Assembly (NCBI GenBank): GCA_043228905.1 | Contig: JBHGNT010000017.1 | Span: 2,294,001 to 2,358,000 of the forward strand | Direction: 5' to 3' | DNA from: Azolla caroliniana | Lineage: Eukaryota; Polypodiophyta | Length of the DNA: 64,000 bases | Part shown: one piece after another, positions 33,688-45,659 of the stretch | How positions within the stretch are numbered: position 1 is the stretch's first letter | How the letters are laid out: each line of letters begins with the position of its first letter | Notes under the pieces: model-generated | The model's database searches: none | What the model was told of the DNA's origin: nothing | What the model saw: only the letters and a program-made list of their open reading frames with translations | Translations under genes and position numbers: made by a program

Positions 33688-34889
33688 TTAGTAAATTAAC
33701 CTTCAGCTGATCCTGAAAGAGATTAATTTGATACCTAAAAATGAATTAAAACCTTTCTTATCCAAAATCTTCATTAATCCTATCTCTAATTAAAATTTAT
33801 TATGATTGCATAATCCTACAATGCTAGCATGAATAAATCACAGAAGATTGGACAACATTGAGATGAGAAGAGAGACTTAATGAGCTTTGCCAAAACCCTA
33901 ATTTTTAGGGAAAAATTTTAAGAGACTTTTTGATCCAAAATCTTCATTAATCCGGCCTCTAATTAAAATCTAATTAAGTTTGGATGATCCTACAATGCCT
34001 CTAATTAAAATCTAATCTTATGATCATTGCATGAATAAATCATGGATTATTGGACAATTAAGAAGAGAGACTTATCGAGTTTTGCCCAAACCCTAATTTT
34101 CTTTATGAAATATATAGAAAGAGGTCTCAAATAGAATGCCTCCACAACCAATTTACTCGGGATACTATGACTAAATTATGCAACAAAATACACTATATTA
34201 AATGACCCAATTGATAAAAAAACCCATAGGCTATAGCATATTCATAATCCATGCAATTATTTTCAATATGTTTTCATCACCATAGCTCCTAACATCTTCA
34301 TATTCCATGGAGTTATTTCCATATGATCCTGATTCCTCATCATTACCAAGCATAGGTGGGGAGAAATTCATTATCCAGACACAATTATCAAAAGCAAGAT
34401 ATGCAACGGGGATTGATCCGAATTTGAGGTAACTATATAATGACCACATTTGGGCCAAACAACGAAATCTGCCATATAACTTTGAAAAAGCATGTCAAAT
34501 ATAAACCCTAAATCCTAAACCACACACACAAGCATCAAGAAATACTAGTCAAATTTGAGCAGCCAAGAGACATAAGAATTTAAATAGAAGATTATATGAA
34601 TTTATGAAAGGAGGTTGGGACATCAAACATCACAAAGTATGAGGAAATGTAGAAGAGAGACAGTCTTACCGAGTTTTGCCCGACTTTTGCTTGAGTGTAT
34701 GTCTTACACAGGAGGAGGAAAGGATGGAGTCGAACCCTAAATTTCGAGGAGCCGAGGTTTGATGTTGTTCCCTGTTGATTTCTGATTGCTATTCCCTGCA
34801 GAGCTCTTCTCTATTCGCTACTCGTTGAATGCATTTTTTCAAAAAAAAAATTAGGGAAAAAAAGGGGAAAAAAAAAGTTAACGAATATT
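33688..34889. other. hAT 5' region, no separate gene seen
   Basis: The region is AT-rich with a repeated segment (CCAAAATCTTCATTAATCC at about 33762 and 33940, ACCCTAATTTT twice nearby). No supported coding frame. Confidence 0.4.
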
Positions 34890-34962
34890 GGAAGAAATAT
34901 TCTTATACGTATTCGTTGGTATTCGTGGGGGAGGCCCCACCAATGCGAATATCTCAATCTAT

Positions 34963-35376
34963 GTATATATGTATAGATTATACTGGACCATACAAACCAC
35001 AATACTTATATATATACATACTACACACACACACATTAGATATATGTATACTTACACACACATTAGATATGTATATGTATACTTACACAAATAAATTAGA
35101 TATTACATAGCACATAATCCATACCTATTACACAATATACAAATTTACACATGCATAAATTACATATATACATACATAGATATATACATATTCTACATAT
35201 CACCATATGTATGGATCATACTAGACCATACAAACTACAATACTTACATACACACACACACACACATTAGATATATGTATACTTACACATACATTGGATA
35301 TATAGATGCATATTACGTACATACATATGCTACATATCACCATATGTATGGATCATACTAGACCATACAAACCACA

Positions 35377-35410
<34 letters not shown>

Positions 35411-37200
35411 TAGATATATGTATACGTACACATACATTGGATATATAGATGCATATTACGTACATATTACAAACATACATCCATATACGAGCCATATACA
35501 TATGTACTAAACATGAAAATATCCCAAAAATATACATACATAAATACATTACATATATACACGTACATACATTCATACATTTACATATATATGACCACAT
35601 ACATACACACACACACATACATTAGATATATATGCACATATTACAAACATATTCATACTCATTAAATCATGTATATTGACATATACATATATGCATACAC
35701 ATACATACATTACATATGTACATACATATTCCACATATCACCATATATATATGTACATATGCCTACAATGTTAAAAGTTTTACAAACATACATCCATACA
35801 CATATATACATACATTACATACATGCATACACATAAATATGTTACATACACATACATACATACATTTCATCACAGACTACAATACATACATGTATACTTA
35901 CACATACATAAATATTATGAACACACTCATGTATGCATAGTACACTATTACACATACAAACATACATGCATTGCATATTACATATATATACATATGTACA
36001 TGCATACATGTACATTCATGCGTGTACATACATACATTGCATATGCATATATTACAATCACATTCATATACATTGAATCATGTACATTGTCATATATATG
36101 CATACACATATGTACATTCATACATGGACATACCTATATTCATTTACATATTGCTATTGTCTACATATACATAAATATTACAATCACACATCCATACACA
36201 TTGAATCATGTACATTGTCATATGGATATATGCATACACATACATACATACATACATGTATGTGTACATACATACATTAGATATGGATATATGCATACAC
36301 ATATGTACATTCGTATATGGACATACATATCTTCATTTATACATTGCTACACATACATACACATATATACATCAGATATCTACATAGATATTATTCATAT
36401 ATTACAATCACACATCAATACACATTGAATCATGTACATTTGCATATGCATATATGCATACACATACATACATACATACATGACATATGCATATATGCAT
36501 ACACATATATACATTCGTACATGGACATACATATAGTCTTTTATACATTGCTACATGTACATACACATACATACATACATACATACATACATGACATATG
36601 CATATATGCATACACATATATACATTCGTACATGGACATACATATAGTCTTTTATACATTGCTACATGTACATACACATACGTACATACATACATATATT
36701 AGATATATACACACATACGTGTATATATATATATACACCTACATATAGTCTTCTATACATACACACACATTACATATGGATATATGCATACACATATGTA
36801 CATTCGTACATGGACATACATATATTCATTTATACATTGCTACATATACATAGATATTATGCACATATTACAATCACACATCCATACACATTGAATCATG
36901 TACATTTGCATATGCATATATGCATACACATACATACAGTCTTTTATACATTGCTACATGTACATACACATACATACATATTACAAACAAATATCCACAC
37001 ACACACACACATACAAATATACATACATTACATATTACATATGTACATTCATATATTCATTCATTCATGTTTATTCATTGAAGCATACATATTTTATGCA
37101 TACATTACATATATATATATATATATATTCATTCATTCATGCATACATTATGTGCACATACATACATAACATACATTCATACTAAACATACATTCAAACA
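34963..37200. repeat. TACA satellite with about 115-bp higher-order repeats
   Basis: Within the TACATACA background, a unit running from CATGACATATGCATATATGC to CATTGCTACATGTACATACA is present twice in near-identical form (about 36480-36580 and 36592-36695). Related units lie near 36290, 36770 and 36900. Tyr/His/Ile-rich frames are compositional only. Confidence 0.8.
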
Positions 37201-37420
37201 TTCATGTTTTTTTATTTAGATATTTGCCGCCTCCTCCTTTGCTCCCTCCTCTTCTCTGCTCATTTCTACGATTGCTTCTTCTCCCCTTCTTTTTGTCCTC
37301 GTTTTGCCACCGCCGCCACCGCCACCGCTCGCCTTGTCGTGCCGCTTTTGCTCACCATTATTCTCTGTTGGGGCTGCCACAACTACTCTACAAATATTTT
37401 ACAAGTACACATAAGTACAA
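37201..37420. other. Pyrimidine-rich island between satellites, no gene
   Basis: A C/T-rich stretch with a CCGCCGCCACCGCCACCGC run separates two satellite blocks. No conserved motif was found. Confidence 0.4.
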
Positions 37421-37496
37421 ACATAAACCAACACATAAATTCTTAGCCACACACACACACACGTACATACATACATACATACATACATACATAAAC

Positions 37497-37531
<35 letters not shown>

Positions 37532-37679
37532 CGGGCCATACATACAATAAACGAAATTAATACATTACAATACAATATGTACATATATACACACATACCT
37601 ATATACACATACATACACATTTACACATATAACACATACATACAATACAATATGTACACACATACATACATACATACAT

Positions 37680-37717
<38 letters not shown>

Positions 37718-38463
37718 GTGTAGAATATACATACACACATGTACACACATATATGTTGTATGGAACATACATACACACATACCTATATACACTTACATAC
37801 ATACACATATAACACATACATACAATACAATATGTGCACACATACATACATAAACACACACACACACACGCGCGCGCATGCACGCACGTGTAGAATATAC
37901 ATACACATATGGACACATATATATGTTGTATGGAACATACATACACACACACAAACATAACACACAACACACACATGAAATACATACAATACAAAACATA
38001 ACACACACATGAAATACACATGAAACACATATATGTTGTATGGAATATACATACACACATGTACACACATATATGTTGTATGGAACATACATACACACAT
38101 ACCTATATACACATATATAAACTTACATACATACACATTTACACATATAACACATACATACAATACAATATGTGCACACATACATACATAAACACACACA
38201 CACACACACACACGTGTAGAATATACATACACATATGGACACATATATATGTTGTATGGAACATGCATACACACACAAACATAACACACAACACACACAT
38301 GAAATACATACAATACAAAACATAACACACAATACACACATGAAATACACATGAAACACATATATGTTGTATGGAACATACATACACACATACCTATATA
38401 CACATATATACACTTACATACATACACATATATACAATACAATATGTGCACACATACATACAT

Positions 38464-38518
<55 letters not shown>

Positions 38519-38831
38519 TAGAATATACATACACATATGGACACATATATATGTTGTATGGAACATACATACACACACACAAACATAACACACAACACAC
38601 ACATGAAATACATAAAATAAATGCAATTACATAAAATGCAATACAATATGTACATAATACACACATACCTATACACACATGCATACAATCCATACTATAT
38701 ACACATATAATGCACACATACATACATACAATATGTACATAATACACACATACCTATACATAGATGCATACAATCCATACAATACCTATATACACATAAT
38801 GCATATATAAATAAACACATAACACGATATG

Positions 38832-38876
<45 letters not shown>

Positions 38877-39350
38877 CAATAAAATAAAATAAAATACAAT
38901 ATGTACATACATACACACATACCTATATACACATATAACACATACATACATACACATATACAACATAACACAATCTGTACACACACACACACACACACCC
39001 ACACAAACATAACACACATATACACATGCATACATACACACAAACAAACATAACACACAACACACACAAACATAACACACAACACACATGCATACCACAT
39101 ACAAACATATATGATGTATGGAACATACATACACACACAAAAACATAACACACAACACACATGCATACCACATACAAACATATATGATGTATGGAACATA
39201 CATATACACACACAAACATAGCACACAACACAGATGCATACCACATATGAACATATATGATGCATGGATCATACATACACACACATCACACATGCATACC
39301 ACATTCACAATGCACACATAAACACATATATATGATGTATGGTTATATGA
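37421..39350. repeat. CA-rich complex satellite
   Basis: Long (CA)n runs alternate with a recurring module containing ATATATGTTGTATGGAACAT and ACATGAAATACATACAATAC between about 37740 and 38640. A related module, ATGATGTATGGAACATACAT, recurs at 39110-39340. It produces long Cys/Val/Tyr frames on the minus strand that should not be annotated as proteins. Confidence 0.8.
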
Positions 39351-39383
39351 AAAGTGATAGGTGGGCCATTCTATGTGTAGATA

Positions 39384-41509
39384 ATGGATGAAGAATCTAT
39401 CATTGAAGTGTTTGAACACGAGAGGGATGATGAAGATAAACCTTTGGGCATTGTAAGTGTGAGAGGAACTCTTACATATGCAAAGATTTGGGTGGAAATA
39501 ATTGAGGACGGTATATTTTACGAACCATTTTCCTTTGTGTACACAAAAAATAATATTTTGAATAGGAAACAAGAAGAGAAATGGCGTTTAAAAGAAAATA
39601 AAGTCTATATCAAGCCTAGTATTGATAAACAACAAAGAGTCTATTCAAAAGAATCATGCACTAATGTTGAGGGTTCATTGTTGAGTCAAGCCGAGGACAA
39701 TTTTAAAGGGAATGTGATATTACGAGAGAAGATAGACAAAATTGGGATGGAGCTCAAAGAATTGCAAGTAGAAATGTTACAAATTGTTTAAAGATGTTAT
39801 ACCAAGGTGGAGAAGGTGTCAAAGTAAGAGAAAGAGGCGCTTTGGGAACACATGTATACTTGCATATATTAGGTGACTATATTAATATTTTTCTATCCCC
39901 TCATGAGAGCTTATTCAAGCGTGTGGTACTTGCATCTAAAGTTGCATTCTTCTTTCAAATATGGAGATTATGGATTCTAGATAATCCAATTTATAACTTA
40001 AAACGTAATTTCATTAGTCGAGAAACATTTTTGGATGTACAAATATCTTGTCACTTTGTAGTTTTACTTATAAAAATGTTTCGTGACTTTTATCCACAAC
40101 TAGAATGTCCATTGCATCTCACAGGGTCTGATGGAGCTGAGATATTTTTTAGTAAAATAGGGGGAATGATTGGTATGGAGCATGCATTTGATATATCAGA
40201 TGTTTTGCATTGTAGCGGAAATGTAAACAAGCTTGCCAAATTTGAGTGTATTGATAATGGATTGGTTTTTCCAAGAGCTCATAAGAAGCAAGAATCAATA
40301 TGGTCTAAACTCAATTTCATGCATGACAAGCCTCTTGCAAATTTAAAAGACTACATTGATATCTTAAATGATGATCAACTTGTTTTTGCACTTAAAGAAG
40401 GTTTAAAAGAAGCCCAAATTTTATGTGAGTCGTTAAATATGAAGCCTAAACACAATGGGCAATGGTGGAATTATCCCGGGATTGAGACAAAACAATCCTT
40501 GAGTTATATATATGGAGAGAAAGATGATGAAGAATGTGTTGAACACAATAAAAACTTCACAATGCATGAATGTGTGGAGAATGATGATGAGATTGCAATA
40601 AGTGAAATTCCCCATGAATTGGATGCTATATTGGATGACAATAATGTGAACTCTAAAGTCTCTTCATTTGTTCAAGTGGATGATAAGATTATATTTAAAT
40701 CGACACTTGTGAGTCATCTAAATAGTAATCCAACATTGTCAAAGGATAGACTCACACGTGTAAGAGAAGGGGTCTTCTACTCATGTGAGAATGCAAATGA
40801 TTTCCTAAATGGAAATGGGAACCTAATTGGGATTGGTTCAGATTGTGTTGTATTCTTTACTGAAGAAGATGTTAATTCAACAAGACCGAAAAGAAAAGGA
40901 ATATCAAATAAAAATGTTGTTTGGTACTTAGGACGAGTACAAAGGATGCGAAGAAAGATTGGAAATAAATTTGTGGAGTATAAGAGAGGAATTGACATGA
41001 TGGATAGACTTGAAGATGTTCAATTACAACTTGGTTGGTATAGGAAGATTAAGGGGAGTAGATTATTTGCATATGATTTGACAGATATTAAAATGGTTGA
41101 CTTTGAGTCAATTATTGGATTAGCAAACCTCACATATAATGCAAAATGTGATAACTATCTGTTAGATGAAAGCAATTGTAAAGTTTTCAACGATTTTCTT
41201 TTGGAAATGAAATCCAGGTATTTATATATATAAACTATTTTGAATTATATACTTGCATACATGTACATATATAATATATATTAAAGTAACTTTATATTTA
41301 TGCTTTTTATTTTAACAAGAAAAGGAGAAAAGAGTAGAAACCAAATATAAACCTACGGTATTCCAAATATATTTTTTGATTTTTTTACTTCCATATATAT
41401 TAAGATAATATTTACTTCCATGTATATTAAGATTTCTTGCTTTTGTTGTTACATTTTATGATATAGGTCCAATGTTGAAGATGGAAACGACATGAAATTT
41501 ACAGCCTAA
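39384..41509 (+). CDS. Unrecognised two-frame gene with a 3' intron, possibly transposon-derived
   Basis: An ATG at 39384 opens 135 codons ending at 39791. Directly after it, at 39794 in another frame, 474 codons run to 41217. There a donor AG|GTATTT and an acceptor ATATAG at 41466 join in frame to SNVEDGNDMKFTA and TAA (41507-41509). The two frames may be halves of one protein split by a frameshift. Visible segments are CPLHLTGSDGAEIFFSKIGG, WYLGRVQRMRRKIGNKFVEY and GIDMMDRLEDVQLQLGWYRK. The first loosely recalls the late acidic region of some transposases and the second a small beta-barrel, but I do not recognise the family. It starts immediately after the satellite block, so its 5' end may be missing. 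Confidence 0.5.
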
Positions 41510-42344
41510 AATGAATTGCTTAGGGTTTTCTTTTTATATACTCAGTCTTTATAAGGGTAACCTTTATTACAATAAGTTTTTTAAGTAGATATTGCAATAA
41601 CAAAATGATTTATTTTATTTCATTTTGATTTGGGTAAGAGTATGTGAATAGATGATATCTTACATTTCAAATGGAAATATGAAGTAGGTTGCCATTTGTT
41701 TGATTAATGTGTTTGAGAAAAAATAATATTATGGCTTTATATGAGTCTATATCCATGAAACCAAACATAATGTTAATTTGTTAGTAATTTCATTATTGAT
41801 ATGCATTTTGGATTGTTCCATATGTGCTCTTTGAGATGTATGTGTTAAGTTCAAGATTGTTTTATTGTAAATTACATTCTTTTTTATCACTCAATGTTCT
41901 TCATACGTCTCAATAAACTAAAAACAAAAACTTATATGTGGCTTGTATATGTTATACCTGTAGTGTTTTTGGGTAATGTTTCCTAATTGTGTGTACATTA
42001 CTTTGTACTTTACACATTGTGTTTTCAATCAATGTGGCACTTGATGAAGCATTTCTAGGAATTTGCATATGATGTTTAATGTCGATTCATAATTTTGCGA
42101 GTCATCAATTGTAAAGATGGTCATTGATCCCTTCTAGGATTGCAACCTATGTGTGCATGTATATTTTATATGTAAGGGTATTTAAACTGGGTGGTTATCA
42201 AAAAATATATTGGTAATAAGGGGTATTTTTATTAATCTTTTTTCTACACAAGGGTTACTAAAATAGTAAAAACCATACGTATAAGGGGTTTATAAATGAT
42301 GTCATGAACGCACGTGATACAACCTTCTTATGTATAGTGGAGTC
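41510..42344. other. AT-rich, no gene seen
   Basis: No frame, RNA gene or terminal repeat is evident. This may be the 3' flank of the preceding gene. Confidence 0.4.
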
Positions 42345-43617
42345 CCCGGGGCTTGCATTAGTTGCTATGCATGATTTGGAGTTAGAACAACTTGATGTAA
42401 AAACCGCATTTTTGCATGGTGAACTTGACGAAGATATTTACATGCAACAACCAAAAGGGTTTGTTGTTGAAGGAAAAGAAGATCATGTTTGCCTGTTGAG
42501 GAAATCGTTTTACGGTTTAAAACAGTCTTCAAGACAATGGTACAAGCGATTTGATTCCTTTATGGTTGGCAACGGATACTCAAGAAGCAGTTATGACAAC
42601 TGTGTTTATTTCAGGAAGACTCATAATGGTTCATTTATCTATTTGCTTCTTTATGTTGATGACATGTTGATTGTAGCTAAAAATATGTCGGATATTGAAG
42701 AATTAAAGAAGCAGTTGAATAGAGTGTTTGAGACGAAGGATCTTGGTGCAACAAAAAAGATCCTTGGCATGGAAATTAAAAGAGATCGTCATGGTGGAAA
42801 GATGTATTTAACCCATAAGAGTTATATTGAGAAAGTGTTGGAGAGGTTTGGTATGAAAAATGCTAAACTAGTATCGACTCCGTTTGCAGCACATTTTAAG
42901 TTATCAACTTCTTTATCACCAAAGTCACATAATGAAAAGAGATACATGGCAAGAGTTCCCTACTCTAGTGCAGTTAGTAGCATGATGTATGCTATGGTTT
43001 GTACGTGTCCAGATATTTCACATGCTGTGAGTGTGGTTAGCAGATATATGACTTGTCTTGGAAAATCACACTAGAATGCAGTGAAATGGATTTTAAGATA
43101 TTTGCGTGGGACTTTAGACGCTTGTCTGGAGTTTGGCAGGAGTAGCAGTTCTCTAGTTCGCTATCTTGACTCTGACTACGCTGGCGATCTTGATAAAAGA
43201 AGATCATTGACAGGGTATGTATTCACTCTAGGTGGAAGTGCAGTTAGTTGGAAAGCTTCGTTGCAACCCGTGGTTGCATTATCAATGACAAAGGCAGAGT
43301 ACATTGCAGTGACAGAGGTGATTAAAGAAGGGATCTAGTTAAGAGGCTTGTTTGGGGAGCTTGGTTCTTGTTCGGACAAGATCGACATTTTATGTGATAG
43401 TCAAAGTGCCATTCATTTGACTAAAGATTAGATGTTCCATGAAAGAAATAACCACATCGATATCAAGTATCACTTTGTTCGTGATGTTATTTCGCGGGGT
43501 GATATCTCAGTGAAAAAGATTTCAACTCTTGAGAATCCCGCAGATATGTTGACGAAGCCTCTTCCAAGAATCAAGTTCAAGCATTGCTTGAATTTGATTG
43601 GTGTAACCGATAATTGA
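42345..43617 (+). pseudogene. 5'-truncated Copia pol: reverse transcriptase and RNase H
   Basis: Homology starts abruptly at LALVAMHDLELEQLDVKT and includes TAFLHGELDEDIYMQQP, YGLKQSSRQWYKRF, LLYVDDMLIV and the RNase H motifs YLDSDYAGDLDKRRSLTGY and CDSQSAIHLTKD. Stops at 43072-43074, 43336-43338 and about 43429 break the frame; in RNase H the STEAEY Ser-Thr-Glu is MTKAEY. Gag, protease, integrase and the 5' LTR are absent. Its 3' LTR follows at 43674. Confidence 0.85.
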
Positions 43618-43673
43618 GTTATCCAGCGAAGGTGGAGCGAGACTACTATGAAATTCAAGTGAAGGTGGAGATT

Positions 43674-44198
43674 TGTTAAAATGACTTGAATTAATTGGTG
43701 TGGTTTATGGAAAGCCACGTCTCTCATTTGCATGATCTACACAAAACATGATGACTAATTGCAAAATCATCACTCTTGGTGATTATATGAAGGCCACGTG
43801 CATCATTACTATAAAAAGTCGGTGAAGTGAAGGCTATAAAAAGGCAGCCTTAGTTGTTTGAAGGGGCATCAAAAAATAGAAGACCACCAAGAGTTGTAGG
43901 CTTGTGAGATGTGAGAGAATTAGAAAGTTTGGGAAACACTAGTAGGAGAAAATTCTTGTGAGAGAATTGTGAGATTATTCTCTTGGGTGTTGGGTTTAAT
44001 TTGAGAATATTTTCTCTAATTGTTGTAAAATCTCTGTTATATTTTCTTATAGAGGAATCTCTCTCTTGTCTGTGGACGTAGGCTAATTTGGCTGAACCAC
44101 GTAAATACTTGTGTCATTTATTTCTCCGCTCCTATATTATCATATTATTGTCATCTATTTAAACTGATGTACTATTTGATTTGAGTGCCATCCTAACA
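43674..44198 (+). repeat. 3' LTR of the truncated Copia
   Basis: It is 525 bp, starts TGTTAAAATGACTTG after the purine-rich GGTGGAGATT and ends GCCATCCTAACA. It contains TATAAAAAG promoter-like sites near 43812 and 43837. The 5' LTR is not in the window. Confidence 0.75.
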
Positions 44199-44226
44199 GG
44201 TTAAGAGTAGTAGACTATTTGAGATG

Positions 44227-44610
44227 TGTTGAGAGACAAGCTCAACATCGGCCGGATCCGCTGAAGAAGTCGTGGACCGGATCGGTTGGGACCGATCGGT
44301 TAGGCCGAGTGCGGAAACCAGGAGGCCGTTAGGAAAGATATTCCGTGAGGAATATATTTGGGAGTTAGTGTAGGAGCTCTCAATGAGCATTGAAGTACTG
44401 TCAGTACTTCGGTCAGTCCTTCTAGGACTTGTATAAAAGTGTTCACTGAGCACGTCTTATGTACAGATCGAGTATTATTGTTGAATATAGTTCTCTCTCA
44501 TTCTCTCTGTCTCTTCCGTGTATACTGTGTAAGCTCAAGCTCTCCATTAAACCTGAGTGTGCTCCCTTCTGTTCTGTCTTTATACTTGCTTCCGCACGCT
44601 ACTTTTTGCA
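44227..44610 (+). repeat. 5' LTR of the outer Copia
   Basis: It runs TGTTGAGAGACAAGC to CTACTTTTTGCA and has a TATAAAA box at 44432-44438. About 20 bp near 44255 are absent from the 3' LTR. The tRNA-iMet primer site TGGTATCAGAGC follows at 44611. Confidence 0.9.
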
Positions 44611-44622
44611 TGGTATCAGAGC
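44611..44622 (+). other. Primer binding site of the outer Copia
   Basis: TGGTATCAGAGC directly abuts the LTR end and matches the complement of the initiator-Met tRNA 3' end. Confidence 0.9.
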
Positions 44623-44688
44623 GCGAGGGTTGAGAACCTCTCTGCAGCCGACACAGCTTGACGAAGAAGAACAAGAACAAGAAGAACG

Positions 44689-45659
44689 ATGGATAGAGGC
44701 ATGGCGAGCTCGCTTCCAAAAGAGAAGCTCGATAGAACCAACTACGCGTCTTGGTCCTACAAGATGCACCAGTACCTGCTTGGGCACGACTACTGGAGTT
44801 ATGTCGAAGGAGCTAATGACGCAGCACCCGAATCGACACACAGAGACTTCCCGTTGTGGGAGCAATCGGCGAGCAGGGTATTATACTGCTTCGCGTCGTG
44901 TGTGGGCGAACAACTATTGAGCTATGTCCGGGATGCAAAGACGCCGAAGGGTGCGTGGGAAAATCTGAAGAAGATTTTCGCCGCGAGCACCACAGCCAGG
45001 AAGCTTCAGCTCTGGCAGGAGTTGAGCAACCTACGACAACGCGACTTGTCGGTGGCGGACTATACCTCGAAGATCAAGGATATCTGCGACTCCCTCGCCT
45101 CCATAGAGGTGAACATAGAGGAGAGCGAGATGGTCCAGATCTGTCTCGGAGGTTTGGCGTCGAAGTTCGGAGTGTTCCGAACGGCTGTGTGTACCCGGGA
45201 GAATACGCCGTCCTTTTTTGACTTACAGTCAATGCTCCTGGTAGAGGAGAACCACGCGGGTGCGTCTACAAGCACGCACACCGACAACAGAATGCTATGC
45301 ACAGAGGGAGATAGGCCTCGTGGACGTGGAGGACGAGGCGAGTCGGCGCACAATGGAGGCGGCTAACGATATCAAGGAAGAAGGCACCAAACTGATGCCG
45401 ACAACAACTTCGGACCCTCCGGAAACAGGGGGAGTCAAAGCGATGAGAACCGGTAAGGGAAGGCCATCGCGGAGTGCTGGTACTGTGGCAAGAAAGGCCA
45501 CAGGGAAAGTGAGTGCTGGAAGAAGCGCGCCGATTTGGAGAGAAACGGCTCCGGACATACCGACAAGGGAAATCGGCAGCGATCGCACTACGCCGAAGAC
45601 TCCGGGAGAGCCGGAGAAGGGTCTGCCTTCGTGTCGAGACACGAAGCAAACTCAATGAA
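44689..45659 (+). pseudogene. Outer Copia gag with CCHC knuckle
   Basis: It begins MDRGMASSLPKEKLDRTNY and has the UBN2-type gag core (LGHDYWSYVEG, WENLKKIFAASTTARKL and LCLGGL-like QICLGGLASKF). An Arg/Gly stretch follows and then a stop at 45364-45366. In the same frame, after another stop (about 45453), comes an intact zinc knuckle CWYCGKKGHRESECWKK (45475-45525). Two nonsense codons therefore separate capsid and knuckle. Confidence 0.8.

Larger units (their letters stand above)
22526..34962 (-). mobile_element. Candidate hAT element bounded by about 72-bp inverted repeats
   Basis: The left end (22526-22596, CATAGATTGAAATATTCGCA...) and right end (34890-34962 in reverse, CATAGATTGAGATATTCGCA...) match over about 72 bp. 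Each contains a further GTGGGGCC hairpin. The hAT transposase gene (30844-33687, minus) lies inside, as do a fold-back MITE, a LINE and a solo-LTR-like insert. Both ends lie in TATACATA microsatellite, so an 8-bp target duplication could not be read. An alternative is that the ends are a nearby unrelated inverted repeat and the hAT is shorter. Confidence 0.5.

Noticed and set aside
35700-39300. Long frames rich in Tyr/His/Ile (plus) or Cys/Val/Tyr (minus), up to about 300 codons
   Set aside because: They are translations of TACA and CA satellites, with no stop because of the repeat composition; many frames overlap on both strands.
44459-45353. Alternative frames overlapping the outer Copia gag on both strands
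   Set aside because: The gag frame at 44689 has clear UBN2-type motifs; the others are shadows favoured by high GC content.
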